Shown here piece by piece: positions 1 to 5,065 of a stretch of 7,148 nucleotides of DNA. The position numbers were made by a program, and so were the translations under genes. This stretch comes from an uncultured Anaerosacchariphilus sp. (lineage in GTDB: Bacteria; Bacillota; Clostridia; Lachnospirales; Lachnospiraceae), in NCBI GenBank assembly GCA_934373375.1, contig CAKROP010000108.1, positions 1 through 7,148 on the forward strand. Reading direction: 5' to 3'. The notes under the pieces are model-generated. The model was not told the origin of the DNA. It ran no database searches and was given only the letters and a program-made list of their open reading frames with translations. The number at the start of each line of letters is the position of its first letter. Within the stretch, counting starts at the first letter, position 1.

Positions 1-1
1 G

Positions 2-583
2 GCTTGCGGCGTCGGCGCATGGCATGAGCGCCAGCGAACTTTTATCGTCGCGGCTGATGTTTCCCACACCCCTTGCATCCGACAAATCCACGGGACGGGA
101 CGCTGCCAACCTGGATGTGTTCCTGTCGGACAATGGGATATTCCGCAAGCGGAACAAGGACGGGACGATCTGGAGCCTGTCCCTGTCGGCGGCGGTGTTC
201 TACCTGACCCCGGCAGCGTCGGAGGGCTACCGTACCACCCTGAAACCCGCGGCCTTCCGGGACAAATCCCCGTCCTCCAACCTGTCGGCTCAGGTGATCC
301 GGCAGGAGCAGCCCCTTTCCGAGAAAGCGGCGCTGAACCCGGACTGGGTGGAATGGCTCATGGGATTCCCCCCGAAATGGACGGACGCATCCTATGGCGT
401 GCCGAGCCAGAAGGAGTCCCCCGCATGACCGAGGACACCGACAACCGGGCGCTGCGGCTGAAAACCTTGGGGAACGCGGTCTGCCCGCCCCAGGCCTATC
501 CCATTTTCCAGCACATCGCCATGATCGAAACCGGGGAGTGTGTCAACATCTGCCCCTATGGAACAGGAGGTGACGCACCTTGA
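2..583 (+). CDS. C-terminal part of a DNA cytosine-5 methyltransferase, 5'-truncated by the window, with apparent internal frame displacement
   Basis: The frame starting at base 2 is open from the window edge to TGA 581-583. Its first residues, GVGAWHERQRTFIVAAD, match motif VIII of C5 methyltransferases (the G-GA-H-R-R-F-VA pattern). Its end, RALRLKTLGNAVCPPQ then AYPIFQHIA, matches motif X, which packs against the SAM site. Catalytic motifs I, IV and VI would lie upstream of the window. The stretch between about 60 and 390 looks non-coding in this frame. The expected family signature LNPDWVEWLMGFP is found there in the frame of base 24 instead. This suggests two compensating single-base changes, near 56-62 and near 385-395, so the encoded target-recognition region is probably scrambled. 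Alternatively the motif X part is a separate 52-aa ORF from ATG 425, which overlaps the stop at 426-428 and has AAGGAG 8 bases upstream. The stop overlaps the TTG start of the next gene. Family assignment is strong; the functional state is uncertain. Confidence 0.62.
   Translation, partial: ACGVGAWHERQRTFIVAADVSHTPCIRQIHGTGRCQPGCVPVGQWDIPQAEQGRDDLEPVPVGGGVLPDPGSVGGLPYHPETRGLPGQIPVLQPVGSGDPAGAAPFRESGAEPGLGGMAHGIPPEMDGRILWRAEPEGVPRMTEDTDNRALRLKTLGNAVCPPQAYPIFQHIAMIETGECVNICPYGTGGDAP
24..428 (+). CDS. Methyltransferase middle segment (target-recognition region) in a displaced frame
   Basis: This 134-codon ORF carries FPTPLASDKSTG near residue 13 and LNPDWVEWLMGFPPKWT near residues 104-120. In phage and mobile-element cytosine methyltransferases these segments lie between motif VIII and motif X. 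The codons in this frame mostly end in G or C, like the neighbouring genes, which supports a history of coding. No Shine-Dalgarno sequence precedes ATG 24 or the internal ATG 57, so independent translation is doubtful. It could be reached by coupling to a frame-1 stop (TGA 25-27 overlaps ATG 24-26), but that frame shows only a few Arg-rich residues and no recognisable motif. The simplest reading is that it is the central part of the same methyltransferase gene, thrown out of frame. The other possibility is one of the short stand-alone 'DNA methylase' fragments annotated in phages. Confidence 0.4.
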   Translation: MSASELLSSRLMFPTPLASDKSTGRDAANLDVFLSDNGIFRKRNKDGTIWSLSLSAAVFYLTPAASEGYRTTLKPAAFRDKSPSSNLSAQVIRQEQPLSEKAALNPDWVEWLMGFPPKWTDASYGVPSQKESPA

Positions 584-610
584 AAGAATGGAAAGCCCCC
601 GAAAAGGAGG
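565..610 (+). promoter_or_regulatory. Two ribosome binding sites for the NlpC/P60 gene
   Basis: AGGAGGTG at 565-572 lies 7 bases before TTG 580. A second strong site, AAGGAGG at 604-610, lies 8 bases before the in-frame ATG 619. TTG 580 overlaps the upstream stop (TTGA, 580-583), which favours translational coupling. Both starts are credible, so the protein may be 629 or 616 residues long, or both forms may be made. Confidence 0.6.
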
Positions 611-2469
611 CACAGAAGATGACCCGTGACGGGGCGGTATCCGTTAATCTGGTCACGGGCGAGACGACCTATCCCTCTGACCGGATGCCGGAGCAGGACT
701 ATTCCACATCCGGCGACGCGGTGGGCGCCGCTGGGAAAGCGGTGGACCGTGTGGAACTGAACCGGGAACAGGCAGCAGCCAAAAAGAAGCGCCGGAAACA
801 GTGCAGGGCCTATCGGGAGGGCGAGGCGGCGGCGAGCCGCCCATCCTCCCGATTGCAGTTTTCCGAGGCGGACCAGGCCAAGCCGGAACTGCAAGGGGCC
901 ATCCAAAAGTCGGACAAGACGGCGGAGCGGCTGGATGCCGCCAGGGACGCGATCCCCAATAAGAGTCCGGGAAAGCCTCATGCCAATCCGCTGTCCCGCC
1001 CCATCCAGGAGGCAGGCGCAGCGATCCACGGCAAGGTCCGGGAGGTGGAGCAGGAAAATTCCGGCGTCCAGTCGGGCCACCTGGGGGAACGCAGCTTTGA
1101 GAAGGCTGTGGGCTATGGAAACCGCCGTGTCCAGAACTGGCGGGCGGAACGCAAACTGAAACCCTGGCGGGACGCAGCAAAAGCGGAACAGGCGGCGGTC
1201 AAGGCCAATGCGGATTTCTACTATCGGAAAGCCGTGGCGGAGAACCCCCAGCTTGCATCCAATCCCATCTCCCGCCTGTGGCAGAAACGGAAGCTGCAAA
1301 AGCAATATGCGGCGGCATACCGGGCGGCGGGCAAGACCGCCCAGGCTGGAAAAACAGCGGAGACCACGGCAAAGGCGGCCAAGAAAACCGCCCAGGAGTC
1401 CAAGCGCACCGCCCTTTTCCTGAAACGGCACTGGAAGGGCGCGTTGATCGTGGGCGGCATCGGCCTTCTGCTGGTGATGCTGCTGGGCTCCCTGCAATCC
1501 TGTTCCTCCATGTTCGGCGGCGGGGTGTCCAATATCATGGCATCTTCCTATCTGTCTGAGGATGCCGACATGCTGGCGGCGGAAGAAGCCTACTGCGCCA
1601 AAGAGGATGAATTGCGGGAGTACCTGGATACCTACGAGGCCACCCACGACTATAACGAGTATCACTTCGACCTGGACGAAATCGAGCATGACCCCTATGT
1701 GCTGATCTCCATTCTGTCGGCACTCCATGAAGGGGTGTTCACCATTGACCAGGTACAGGGCGACCTTCAAACCCTCTTTGACAAGCAATACATCCTCACC
1801 GAAACCGTGACCACGGAGACCCGCTATCGGACGGAAACAAGGACGGACAACGAGGGCAACACCTATACGGCTCGGGTGCCCTATACCTGGACCATCTGCA
1901 CCGTCACGCTGGAGAACTTCGACCTCTCCCATGTGCCGGTCTACATGATGGGCGAGGAACAGCTTTCCTTGTACGCCACCTATATGTCCACTCTGGGTAA
2001 CCGTCCCGACCTGTTCCCGTCCTCCGGGTATGTGAACAAGTACATCGAGAACCCACCCACCGCCTGGGAGATTCCCACTGAATATCTCACGGACGAGCGG
2101 TTCAATACCCTTATCACCGAGACGGAAAAGTATTTGGGCTATCCCTATGTGTGGGGCGGCAGCAGCCCCAGCACTTCTTTCGATTGCAGCGGCTTCGTCA
2201 GCTATGTGTTGACCAACAGCGGCCTGTGCAACACCGGGCGGTTGGGCGCCCAGGGGCTCTACAACATTTCCACCCCGGTATCCGATCCCCAGCCCGGCGA
2301 TCTGGTGTTCTTCGTGGGCACCTATGACACCAGCGGTGTGTCCCATGTGGGCATCTATGTGGGCGACGGGATGATGCTGCATTGCGGCGACCCCATCCAG
2401 TATTCCAACCTGAACACGAGCTACTGGCAGTCCCATTTCTACGCATACGGCAGACCGCCGTACAACTGA
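580..2469 (+). CDS. NlpC/P60 cell-wall hydrolase with membrane anchor, CD1108-type conjugative element protein
   Basis: This 629-residue protein (from TTG 580; 616 from ATG 619) is probably a peptidoglycan hydrolase of a conjugation apparatus. Residues 1-285 are a long, charged, Ala/Lys/Arg/Glu-rich region with likely helical segments, presumably cytoplasmic. One hydrophobic segment follows at about 288-306 (ALIVGGIGLLLVMLLGSL). An extracellular linker carries a Thr/Glu/Arg-rich stretch near 410-430. The C-terminal NlpC/P60 domain begins near 512 (YLGYPYVWGG). The catalytic Cys536 is in FDCSGF, His589 in SHVGIYVG, and a third polar residue is probably His601 in MLHCGDP, so the triad looks intact. 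The family usually cleaves gamma-D-Glu-diaminopimelate bonds or related stem-peptide bonds. Position in the operon, between a methyltransferase and the DUF4315/DUF4366-like pair, matches the C. difficile CTn-type arrangement as I recall it. Domain assignment is strong; the role in wall opening during mating is inferred. Confidence 0.88.
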   Translation: MKEWKAPEKEAQKMTRDGAVSVNLVTGETTYPSDRMPEQDYSTSGDAVGAAGKAVDRVELNREQAAAKKKRRKQCRAYREGEAAASRPSSRLQFSEADQAKPELQGAIQKSDKTAERLDAARDAIPNKSPGKPHANPLSRPIQEAGAAIHGKVREVEQENSGVQSGHLGERSFEKAVGYGNRRVQNWRAERKLKPWRDAAKAEQAAVKANADFYYRKAVAENPQLASNPISRLWQKRKLQKQYAAAYRAAGKTAQAGKTAETTAKAAKKTAQESKRTALFLKRHWKGALIVGGIGLLLVMLLGSLQSCSSMFGGGVSNIMASSYLSEDADMLAAEEAYCAKEDELREYLDTYEATHDYNEYHFDLDEIEHDPYVLISILSALHEGVFTIDQVQGDLQTLFDKQYILTETVTTETRYRTETRTDNEGNTYTARVPYTWTICTVTLENFDLSHVPVYMMGEEQLSLYATYMSTLGNRPDLFPSSGYVNKYIENPPTAWEIPTEYLTDERFNTLITETEKYLGYPYVWGGSSPSTSFDCSGFVSYVLTNSGLCNTGRLGAQGLYNISTPVSDPQPGDLVFFVGTYDTSGVSHVGIYVGDGMMLHCGDPIQYSNLNTSYWQSHFYAYGRPPYN

Positions 2470-2490
2470 TGGAGGTGATGAAGCATCAAT

Positions 2491-3225
2491 ATGGTTTCCT
2501 ATGGGGGCGGCGCCAACAGCACCGCTCTTTTGATCGGGCTGCACCAGCACCGTATCCCGGTGGACCTGATTCTCTTTGCGGATACGGGGGCGGAGCATCC
2601 CCACACCTATGCCTATCTGGAGGTGATGGATTCCTGGCTGAAGGACCACGGGATGCCGCCGATTACCAGAGTGTATAGGACCACCCGTGACGGGAAACGG
2701 CTGACGCTGGAGGATGAATGTCTGCAAAGTTACAGCCTACCATCCATCGCCTACGGCTTCAAGCGGTGTTCCCTGAAACACAAGATTGGGCCGCAGGAAA
2801 AGTTCTGCAACCATTACCCGCCGTGTCAAAAGGCGTGGGCGGCGGGCAAACGGGTGGTCAAGTTCATCGGCTACGACGCGGGCGAGAGCTACCGCAGCGA
2901 CAAGGTGCTGCTGGGAGACCTGGCCGACCGAAAATACAGCAAGTGGTATCCCCTGATGGAATGGGGATGGTCGCGGGACGATTGCATCCGGCAGATTGAG
3001 GCGGCAGGGCTGCCCCAGCCGGGAAAATCGTCCTGTTTTTTCTGCCCCAGCATGAAACCCGACGAGATCACCGCCCTGCGGGAGCAGCATCCCGATTTGT
3101 TCCGCCGCGCCCTGGCGCTGGAGGACAACGCCCGGAAAAACCTGAAAACAGTCAAGGGGCTGGGGCGGAACTATTCCTGGAGAGAACGATTTGGAAAGGA
3201 GTTTTGCACACATGGCAACGGTTGA
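2491..3225 (+). CDS. PP-loop ATPase / PAPS-reductase-like protein with cysteine motif
   Basis: This 244-residue protein belongs to the adenine-nucleotide alpha-hydrolase (PP-loop) superfamily. The PP-loop is SYGGGANST at residues 3-11, followed by FADTGAEHPHTY (29-40), typical of PAPS reductase-like enzymes. Further family-like blocks are KRCSLKHKIGP (91-101), GYDAGESYRS (128-137), YPLMEWGW (153-160) and SSCFFCPSMKP (180-190). Cys93, Cys182 and Cys185 are well placed as metal or Fe-S ligands; Cys106 and Cys112 are other candidates. Such enzymes activate a substrate with ATP for sulfur transfer or reduction. The substrate cannot be read here: sulfate metabolism is unlikely in this context, and nucleic-acid modification is possible. 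GGAGGTG at 2471-2477 lies 13 bases before ATG 2491, rather far. ATG 2478 is out of frame, and an in-frame ATC at 2485 would give ideal spacing. The 3' end overlaps the next gene by 14 bases. Confidence 0.8.
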   Translation: MVSYGGGANSTALLIGLHQHRIPVDLILFADTGAEHPHTYAYLEVMDSWLKDHGMPPITRVYRTTRDGKRLTLEDECLQSYSLPSIAYGFKRCSLKHKIGPQEKFCNHYPPCQKAWAAGKRVVKFIGYDAGESYRSDKVLLGDLADRKYSKWYPLMEWGWSRDDCIRQIEAAGLPQPGKSSCFFCPSMKPDEITALREQHPDLFRRALALEDNARKNLKTVKGLGRNYSWRERFGKEFCTHGNG

Positions 3226-3502
3226 GAAGATCCGCAAGAACATTGAAAAGACGAAGGAGAAGATCTCCGCCCAGCAGAAGCGCCTTCGGGAGCTGGAGGC
3301 GCAGCTCACCGAGGAAGAAAATCTGGAGATCGTCCGCATGGTCAAAGCGGTGCGGATGGACAACAAGGAACTGACCGCCTTCCTGAAGGCTTACGCCAGC
3401 GGTCTTATCACCCTGCCCGATGGGATGATGGAGGCGGAGGCGGCGCCGGACCCCGACGACGCGGATGTGGAAGGAATGGAGGATGGCGAAGATGAAGCGT
3501 AA
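3212..3502 (+). CDS. DUF4315-like small coiled-coil conjugative element protein
   Basis: This 96-residue protein starts at ATG 3212, with AAAGGAG at 3195-3201 ten bases upstream. An upstream in-frame TTG at 3191 is less likely. Residues 4-45 form a strongly charged Lys/Glu/Gln helix with heptad-like Leu/Ile spacing ([14 protein letters not shown], then RLRELEAQL), a probable coiled coil. A second helical part follows ([20 protein letters not shown]), then a short, very acidic tail. Length, N-terminal pattern and position directly before the DUF4366-like gene fit DUF4315, a family of unknown function common in Firmicute conjugative elements. There is no signal peptide or membrane segment, so it is probably cytosolic and may bind a partner through the coiled coil. 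It overlaps the PP-loop gene by 14 bases and the next gene by 11, which implies coupled translation. Confidence 0.82.
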   Translation: MATVEKIRKNIEKTKEKISAQQKRLRELEAQLTEEENLEIVRMVKAVRMDNKELTAFLKAYASGLITLPDGMMEAEAAPDPDDADVEGMEDGEDEA

Positions 3503-4211
3503 CAGAGTTTTCCGCCTTCTGGCGTCCCTAACGGTGGTTGTCCTGTGCATGACCGCCTTCTCCGTCACCGCCTTTGCGGGCGGTGGAGATGGCGACTACT
3601 ACATCGGGGAGCCCGCCGAGACGACGCCGGAATCCACCGGGGAGCCCGCCACCGGGGGTATGGAGCCGGAGGGCCAGCCCCTGACCCCGGAGGGCAATGC
3701 CACGCTGGTGGACGATTATTACGGCGACAAGCAGTTTATTACCGTGACCACCAAAGCGGGCAACTATTTTTACATCCTGATCGACCGGGCCAACGAGGAC
3801 AAGGAGACCGCCGTTCACTTTTTGAACCAGGTGGATGAAGCCGACCTGATGGCGCTACTGGAGGATGGGCAGACGAAGGAAACCCCTGCGGTCTGTACCT
3901 GCGGCAAAAAATGCCAGGCCGGTGCGGTGAATACCGCCTGTCCGGTCTGCGCGGTGAATATGAGCGAGTGCGCCGGAAAAGCGCCGGAGGTGGAGCCGGA
4001 GCCCGAACCGGAGCCGGAGAAAGAGTCCGGCAGCGACGGCGCCCTGGTGCTGATCCTGCTTCTGGCGGCCCTGGGCGGCGGCGGAGCCTTCGCCTACATC
4101 AAGTTCATCAAGCCCAGGCAGGGCGCAAAGGTCAGCGCCGACCCGGACGATTATGAGTTCGAGGACGAGGAATACGAAAACGAGGATACTGATAACGAAA
4201 TAGTGGGATAG
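3492..4211 (+). CDS. DUF4366/CD1107-like secreted, membrane-anchored conjugative element protein
   Basis: I place the start at ATG 3492 because GGAGG at 3478-3482 lies 9 bases upstream and the product then opens with a clean signal peptide: basic MKRNR, a hydrophobic core, and a probable cleavage after AFA (residue 29). ATGs at 3465 and 3483 are in frame but poorly spaced. The mature part has a Pro/Glu/Thr-rich linker, then a folded segment with [19 protein letters not shown] and [15 protein letters not shown] compact six-cysteine cluster follows (Cys135, 137, 141, 150, 153, 160), then a Glu-Pro repeat (168-176), a membrane segment at about 184-205, and a short acidic tail. It should be anchored with the cysteine region outside the cell. 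The function of the family is unknown; its constant association with the NlpC/P60 and DUF4315 genes suggests a part in the mating surface complex. The total length is 239 residues. Confidence 0.85.
   Translation: MKRNRVFRLLASLTVVVLCMTAFSVTAFAGGGDGDYYIGEPAETTPESTGEPATGGMEPEGQPLTPEGNATLVDDYYGDKQFITVTTKAGNYFYILIDRANEDKETAVHFLNQVDEADLMALLEDGQTKETPAVCTCGKKCQAGAVNTACPVCAVNMSECAGKAPEVEPEPEPEPEKESGSDGALVLILLLAALGGGGAFAYIKFIKPRQGAKVSADPDDYEFEDEEYENEDTDNEIVG
3993..4019 (+). repeat. Glu-Pro codon repeat
   Basis: Alternating Glu and Pro codons (GAG/GAA with CCG/CCC) encode EPEPEPEPE in the DUF4366-like protein, just before its membrane segment. It is likely a stiff spacer of the kind seen in wall-spanning Gram-positive proteins, and a place where copy number may vary between related elements. 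Confidence 0.7.
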
Positions 4212-4216
4212 TCAAA

Positions 4217-4264
4217 AAGCATGAGGCCAACATTCCATTGAGTTAGAATGTTGGCCTCATGTTT
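4217..4264. terminator. Bidirectional intrinsic terminator between convergent genes
   Basis: A perfect 16-bp inverted repeat (CATGAGGCCAACATTC at 4220-4235, its complement at 4246-4261) encloses a 10-base loop. On the plus strand, two A-T pairs and one G-U pair extend the stem through 4217-4219 and 4262-4264. Read on the minus strand, the stem is followed by GCTTTTTG, a good U-tract, so it should end the TIR transcript. On the plus strand only TTT follows, so termination of the conjugation operon is probably weaker and read-through into topB is possible. The TIR stop codon (complement of 4263-4265) touches the stem. Confidence 0.85.
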
Positions 4265-4976
4265 ATGCAGTTTCTTTCTCGAGTACAAGTTGGAGGGCCT
4301 TGCAAATATCATCAATGCTGTGGTTATCAGTGGAGATAGCATATAAGCCTGATAGTGTGGGACTAAACTCGTAAACATCTTCTTGAGTCACATTGTACCA
4401 GATTGGAAGTGGGGCATTACCGGATACAGTTTCCTTTGCCAAAATGCCATCCAACTCACGTCTGGGCCATTGCTTCTCAAAAAAGTGTTTAGACAACACA
4501 AGGATAGCAAATTTTGAGCGTTTAATCCCATTGTCAATTTGCTCTCGTAAACTTTTGCCCCATTGCAACTCCAAAGCATCATACCAAACCGTGATTCCGG
4601 CATCCTGAAGTTTTTCCACAAGGGGGGCCACAAACTCCTTCTTATCTTCACTGGCATGTGAGATAAACACATCGTACATTGCTTGGGACTCCAAATTTTC
4701 CGGTTTCCGGCGCTCGTCTAAAGCATAGAAAACATCCTCAACAGGCTTGCTATAAACACCGGAAGGGAGAGTCCTTCTTCGAGACGAAGATTCAAGTTTC
4801 CTCTGCGCATTCTTAACTTCGTTAGACAAGTCGTTCAACGCCTTCTGAACCGGGGCGGTGGAGATTTGAGGTGCGGGCTGGGTATATGTTATGGGTTGAG
4901 AAGTAACTTGCACACGGCGTTGAACGCGTACCTGCTGTTTAACAGTTACTTTACGAGTGATTTTAATTTTTCCCAT
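4263..4976 (-). CDS. Stand-alone TIR-domain protein, probable defence cargo
   Basis: This 237-residue protein starts at the second of two adjacent ATGs (complement of 4974-4976), 4 bases after AAGGGG. The first ATG (4977-4979) is too close, and an upstream TTG at 4997 would add seven residues. Residues 101 to about 230 form a TIR domain: YDVFISHASED (101-111), GITVWYDALELQWGKSL (127-143), AILVLSKHFFEKQW (157-170) and PRREL (171-175). Glu174, four residues after Trp170, sits where the catalytic glutamate of NAD-cleaving TIR enzymes lies. Residues 1-35 are basic with alternating Val and Lys/Arg/Gln, followed by a Pro/Gln linker, a likely helix (43-66) and a second basic patch (RRR, 66-68). Bacterial TIR proteins often deplete NAD or make cyclic signals on phage infection; that role is inferred here. 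The gene is antisense to the operon and AT-richer (23 of 60 bases are G or C at 4501-4560, against 41 of 60 at 5161-5220), which points to separate acquisition. Confidence 0.88.
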   Translation of the reverse strand: MGKIKITRKVTVKQQVRVQRRVQVTSQPITYTQPAPQISTAPVQKALNDLSNEVKNAQRKLESSSRRRTLPSGVYSKPVEDVFYALDERRKPENLESQAMYDVFISHASEDKKEFVAPLVEKLQDAGITVWYDALELQWGKSLREQIDNGIKRSKFAILVLSKHFFEKQWPRRELDGILAKETVSGNAPLPIWYNVTQEDVYEFSPTLSGLYAISTDNHSIDDICKALQLVLEKETA

Positions 4977-5011
4977 CATGCCCCTTCTTTCAAGCAAAGT
5001 CTATATCTGGC

Positions 5012-5040
5012 ATTATACTACGAAAGCGAGAATAAATCAA
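5012..5040 (-). promoter_or_regulatory. SigmaA-type promoter of the TIR gene
   Basis: On the minus strand, a perfect -10 box TATAAT (complement of 5012-5017) lies 17 bases after TTGATT (complement of 5035-5040), which matches four of six bases of the -35 consensus. Transcription would start near 5005, giving a leader of about 29 bases before ATG 4976. The box quality suggests substantial unregulated expression; I see no clear operator repeat. Confidence 0.75.
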
Positions 5041-5065
5041 CACAATATATGGACGGTGGTATTAG

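Noticed and set aside
1..27. A frame-1 gene end (GLRRRRMA, stop 25-27) overlapping ATG 24
   Set aside because: Only eight residues are visible with no family pattern, while the base-2 frame over the same bases shows methyltransferase motif VIII.
60..66. TTTCCCA as a -1 slippery heptamer at the first methyltransferase frame change
   Set aside because: It is not in the required phase for the base-2 frame, and the shift needed there is +1, not -1.
556..2727. A 723-codon open frame on the minus strand opposite the NlpC/P60 gene
   Set aside because: It shows no recognisable domain, is rich in Gly/His/Val typical of a mirrored GC-rich coding frame, and lies fully opposite a gene with clear catalytic motifs.
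2737..3366. A 209-codon minus-strand frame opposite the PP-loop and DUF4315-like genes
   Set aside because: There is no domain and no plausible ribosome site context, and the plus strand has two well-supported genes.
4988..5050. Plus-strand promoter for topB (TATACT at 5014-5019 or TATATG at 5045-5050)
   Set aside because: No acceptable -35 box lies at 16-18 bases; the AT-rich stretch is better explained by the minus-strand TIR promoter.
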